The position numbers and the translations under genes were made by a program. The notes under the pieces were generated by a model. The model had not been told where the DNA came from, made no database searches, and saw only the letters and a list, made by a program, of their open reading frames with translations. From positions 5,128 to 69,127 of the forward strand of contig JAEXDA010000003.1 of assembly GCA_023401925.1 (NCBI GenBank): DNA of 64,000 bases, in the 5' to 3' direction. How positions within the stretch are numbered: the stretch's first letter is position 1; the number at the start of each line of letters is the position of its first letter. Source of the DNA: Bacillota bacterium. Lineage in GTDB: Bacteria > Bacillota > UBA4882 > UBA8346. Shown here in pieces: positions 61,270 to 64,000 of this stretch.

Positions 61270-63651
61270 TCACAATTCCACAATCACTTCATTGACATCT
61301 TGGGCCAGACTTTCCGGTATTAGATTCCCTTCCAATTCCTGCCCGTTCAAGTAAATCCGCTTTACTCCGAAGCCGGTTTTACTCCGGTTGCACACGGTAA
61401 TCTGATAAGTCTTCCCCCGGAATAACCGTTTAATCTTCAGCTGTTCCCATTCTGCCGGAATACAAGGGTTAATTTGCAATCCCTTAACCTTCGGTTGAAT
61501 CCCAAAAAAATGTTCCCCCAGGGCTACCATGGATGCTCCCGCTGTACCGGTGAGCCAGGAGTTCGAGCCCCTGCCTGGGCAGACCGGATTCTCATTGCTG
61601 ACAATACTCTGGCAATAAACATACGGTTCAATTTTATGGATATCAGCCTGTTCATTCCGGTTTAACGGGTTAATTTTAGTAATCACTTCGTATAAATCAT
61701 CCCCGAGTCCCATTTTTGCCAAGGCCATCATATACCAGGGATTGGATTGGGTGAACACCCCGGCGTTTTCCTTGGTACCCAGGTTATAGCGGGTAATAAT
61801 GCCATAAAACTTATTATATTTGGAATAGGAGGGAGTACTTAATTTCACACCGTAATTGCAATAAAGATACTTCTTTATGCTGGTTAAGGCTTGTTTTGCC
61901 CTTTCTTGATCGGCCACCCCACTTACAATGCACCAGGTCTGAGGATTGAGGTAAATCCTTCCTTCTTCGGCAGCGTTATTGCCAACCGGATTGCTATTAT
62001 CATCATAAGCCCGCAGGTACCATTGCCCATCCCAGGCATTTTGGTTGATCGCTGTGGTAATCTCATCCCGCCTGGTCTTTAAAAGCTGGATTTGGGTCTG
62101 GTAAGTCTCACCTGCCGGCAGCGCTTCCAGCAATTCGATAAATTCGTTGGAAGCCCAACAATATAAAGCGCCGATGAAAATTGACTCGGCAGCCCGGTTT
62201 GGGCCTCTGAGCAATAAAGTATCATTCCAATCCGCATCAAGGACTAAAGGTATCCCATGTTTACCCCGGTTATGATAAATGAAATCCAGTGCCAACCACA
62301 TATGTTCAAAAACGGTTCCCTGTCCGTTCCCGTCGCCATAAGGGACGATTTCGTTTAAAATCTCCTCTTCACCGCTTTCATTGATGTAATGGCAGACCAA
62401 GGGTACAATTTTAAGCGGATCATCTGAAAACTCCGGCATTTTCTTTTCTCCCGTATGAGGAAAAAAGATGTGGTAAACTGCTCCGGTGGACAATTGATAT
62501 TGCAAGAGCAATTTAATCTTTTCTTTCGCTTGATCCGCAATCGTATGAATCACACCGTGAGTATCCTGACAGGTATCTCGATAACCGATTCCCCTTCCCA
62601 GACCGGTCTCCCAAAACGAGGCATACCGGGACCAGTCAAAAGTCACTTTAGCTTGATACTGATTCCAAACATTAAAAAAATCATTGAGATTTTGATCTGG
62701 AGTTTCCACGCTAAACTTGGCGATATAACTTTGCCAATATTTCTTGACATCCGCCAATGCTTCCTTTACCGAAAAATTATCGCGGTAACGATTGATCTCT
62801 TGATAAGCTTCCTCTTTGCTTATTGCATACCCCAACATAACCACCAGCTCTTTTACTTCTCCGGGGGCCAATGTGATCTTAGTCTGCAAAGCCCCGCAAG
62901 CATTTCCGCCGCGCATTTGAGAATTGGATAATGATTCCTGCCAGAGCCCGTCTGGATTATCCTCCGTGTTATAGTTCCCGATAAAGACGTCCCTGTTTAA
63001 TTCATAACTCGCAATAGGGGTATTCATGGTAAAAAAAGCCCATCCGGGACGATCTCCCTGGTAATAAGGGTCGGGGCTCCCGACCAGCGGATGCCGCTCC
63101 AGATATTTATTAAAAATAATACCGTCTTCATAATCCGCCATCACATTATTGGGCACCCATTGGATATTCATATCTTCGTTGACATTCCAAAAAGAGAATT
63201 CAACATAAGGATAAAGCGATAGTTCTTTGGTTGCCTTGGTTTTATTATTCAAATGAATCTTCCAAAGTTCAAGATTGCCTTCCATGGGAACGAAATAGGT
63301 AATTTCCGCTTTTAATCCTTTATATTCACCCTCAATCCGAGTATATCCAAGGCCATGGGCGCAACGGTAACGACTGGGATCCTTAATGAGCGGCACCAGC
63401 ATCGGCGACCAATATTCGTTGTCTTCTTTAATATAAATATACCGCCCGGGTCGATCATTGGGAATATTATTGAAACGGTACCGGATTAACCGAAAATCGC
63501 GCGGGTCTTTATAAAAGCTGTAACCTCCGGCTGTATGGGAAATAAGACAGGTGTGGTTTTTGTTGGATAGATAATTGCCCCAGGGCGCGGGTAGTTTGGG
63601 ATTGTGGATGACATATTCATTGGTCTCCCGGTTAAAATCACCATACTTCAT
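61270..63651 (-). CDS. GH94 disaccharide phosphorylase (cellobiose-phosphorylase family)
   Basis: 793 residues, cytoplasmic. Starts YGDFNRETNEYVIHNPKLPAPWGNYLSNK; catalytic-domain motifs include WETGLGRGIGYRDTCQD and VLDADWNDTL (general acid Asp in the last). Family enzymes cleave beta-linked disaccharides such as cellobiose, laminaribiose or chitobiose with phosphate, giving a sugar-1-phosphate and saving ATP. GRGIGYRDTCQDTHG differs from classical cellobiose phosphorylase, so specificity cannot be set. ATG 63651 has GGAGG ten bases upstream. It is apart from the transport locus but fits the beta-glucan/hemicellulose theme. Confidence 0.8.
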   Translation of the reverse strand: MKYGDFNRETNEYVIHNPKLPAPWGNYLSNKNHTCLISHTAGGYSFYKDPRDFRLIRYRFNNIPNDRPGRYIYIKEDNEYWSPMLVPLIKDPSRYRCAHGLGYTRIEGEYKGLKAEITYFVPMEGNLELWKIHLNNKTKATKELSLYPYVEFSFWNVNEDMNIQWVPNNVMADYEDGIIFNKYLERHPLVGSPDPYYQGDRPGWAFFTMNTPIASYELNRDVFIGNYNTEDNPDGLWQESLSNSQMRGGNACGALQTKITLAPGEVKELVVMLGYAISKEEAYQEINRYRDNFSVKEALADVKKYWQSYIAKFSVETPDQNLNDFFNVWNQYQAKVTFDWSRYASFWETGLGRGIGYRDTCQDTHGVIHTIADQAKEKIKLLLQYQLSTGAVYHIFFPHTGEKKMPEFSDDPLKIVPLVCHYINESGEEEILNEIVPYGDGNGQGTVFEHMWLALDFIYHNRGKHGIPLVLDADWNDTLLLRGPNRAAESIFIGALYCWASNEFIELLEALPAGETYQTQIQLLKTRRDEITTAINQNAWDGQWYLRAYDDNSNPVGNNAAEEGRIYLNPQTWCIVSGVADQERAKQALTSIKKYLYCNYGVKLSTPSYSKYNKFYGIITRYNLGTKENAGVFTQSNPWYMMALAKMGLGDDLYEVITKINPLNRNEQADIHKIEPYVYCQSIVSNENPVCPGRGSNSWLTGTAGASMVALGEHFFGIQPKVKGLQINPCIPAEWEQLKIKRLFRGKTYQITVCNRSKTGFGVKRIYLNGQELEGNLIPESLAQDVNEVIVEL

Positions 63652-63683
63652 AGATTCTAGTCCTCCTTATGATATTCCACGAC

Positions 63684-63707
63684 TAAGTAATATTCAAAGA
63701 TTACTTA
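63684..63707. promoter_or_regulatory. Palindrome upstream of the GH94 gene
   Basis: TAAGTAAT (63684-63691) and ATTACTTA (63700-63707) flank an eight-base spacer, 33 bases before the ATG. A candidate operator for a sugar-responsive repressor. Confidence 0.4.
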
Positions 63708-63801
63708 ATAATCATAAGGTCTCAAAGATTATTCCGGAATGGATTATATTACATTTTCTTGGCTTATCTACAACTGTTTGGACAATCAAGAAGTATCCCA
63801 G

Positions 63802-63872
63802 CCTAATTTATACTTACTATAAATTAGGCTGTTGCCAAAGTATTTTTAATAAATTTCCTTTTGCAACAGCCT
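63802..63872. repeat. Two overlapping palindromic elements
   Basis: CCTAATTTATA/TATAAATTAGG (63802-63828) is a perfect 11-bp stem with a five-base loop. Overlapping it, AGGCTGTTGC (63826-63835) and GCAACAGCCT (63863-63872) form a 10-bp terminal repeat extended by CAAAG-like bases, resembling a short MITE or solitary IS end. Confidence 0.45.
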
Positions 63873-63879
63873 GAAAGTC

Positions 63880-64000
63880 AAGACCACCCGTCAAACGGGT
63901 GGCTTGCACCGCCCTATAAGGGCACGTTACTAGCGAAGTCTTAAGACTTTTCGAAATAAAGCCCGCCAACCGCGTTTCTTTTACAAGCTGCCCCTCAAAG
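63880..64000. mobile_element. Possible IS200/IS605-type end
   Basis: Hairpin ACCACCCGT-CAAA-ACGGGTGG is followed by a second small GC hairpin (GCCCTATAAGGGC) and CACGTTACTAGCGAAGTCTT. Short subterminal hairpins without terminal inverted repeats are typical of IS200/IS605 ends and of the guide RNA region after tnpB. No transposase is visible; it would lie beyond the window. Confidence 0.3.

Noticed and set aside
61020..61283. 87-residue minus-strand frame after the GH94 gene
   Set aside because: TTG start overlaps the GH94 end without a ribosome site; the neighbouring frame (60940-61191) has the protein-like sequence in the shared part.

Overview
This looks like a chromosomal segment of an endospore-forming member of the Bacillota with a saprophytic, plant-polysaccharide lifestyle. 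Evidence for spores: a complete gerA-type germinant receptor operon (33471-37196), two Spo0E-like phosphatase genes (51657-52251) and a LysM/Tyr-Arg-rich coat-like protein (57667-57963). Two secreted proteins (1475-1981 and 29488-30387) look like outer-membrane beta-barrels and end in an aromatic residue, so the cell may be diderm. A Limnochordia/Hydrogenispora-like lineage would fit, but that is a guess from content. Signals are ordinary bacterial ones: AGGAGG ribosome sites, many TTG/GTG starts, -10/-35 promoters.

Layout. 1-1474: 5' end of a B-box/RDD membrane gene running off the edge, then repeat-rich noncoding DNA. 1475-13980: a mostly leftward oligosaccharide locus with two CUT1 permeases, a YesM/YesN-type two-component pair, a solute-binding protein, a GH31 alpha-xylosidase (YicI type) and a GH36 alpha-galactosidase. 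A shared ~43-bp motif lies upstream of the permeases and upstream of the binding protein. 13983-19464: a decayed metallo-beta-lactamase-fold gene, an NlpC/P60 peptidase, a decayed DUF4367-like gene, an L,D-transpeptidase-fold protein, an L-Ala-D/L-Glu epimerase and a beta-lactamase-fold hydrolase (muropeptide theme). 19818-22163: carboxynorspermidine dehydrogenase and decarboxylase. 22347-33075: a secreted hemicellulase island (two GH43+CBM13 enzymes, a GH3 with an inserted beta-trefoil-like domain, a CBM6/CBM32/beta-helix protein, a porin-like protein). 33471-38837: gerA operon and a membrane HD-GYP protein. 38838-42690: small genes and debris (zinc ribbon, lytic transglycosylase, DUF6809-like, SymE-like, XRE regulator). 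42692-51271: a leftward mannitol-type PTS operon carrying its own EI and HPr, an MtlR activator, a FruK-type kinase and a SorE-type dehydrogenase. 51657-64000: Spo0E-like genes, nitroreductase, tRNA-Arg, spermidine-synthase-like membrane enzyme, histidine kinase, LysM protein, DeoR/HAD pair, lipoate ligase, GH94 phosphorylase and a possible IS200/IS605-type end.

How the genes fit together. The GH31/GH36/GH43/GH3/GH94 set with an ABC importer and its own AraC-type regulator describes capture and stepwise trimming of xyloglucan- or arabinoxylan-like oligosaccharides; no importer ATPase is present, so a shared MsmX-type ATPase elsewhere is implied. The PTS operon has no mtlD. Its dehydrogenase and kinase suggest oxidation of mannitol-1-phosphate at C2 to fructose-1-phosphate followed by FruK, which is the most interesting metabolic hypothesis here. 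Several genes are broken or reduced to fragments (13983-14860, 16163-16598, 25752-26235, 39360-39425, 40781-40963, 60940-61191), so intergenic regions are rich in gene debris.
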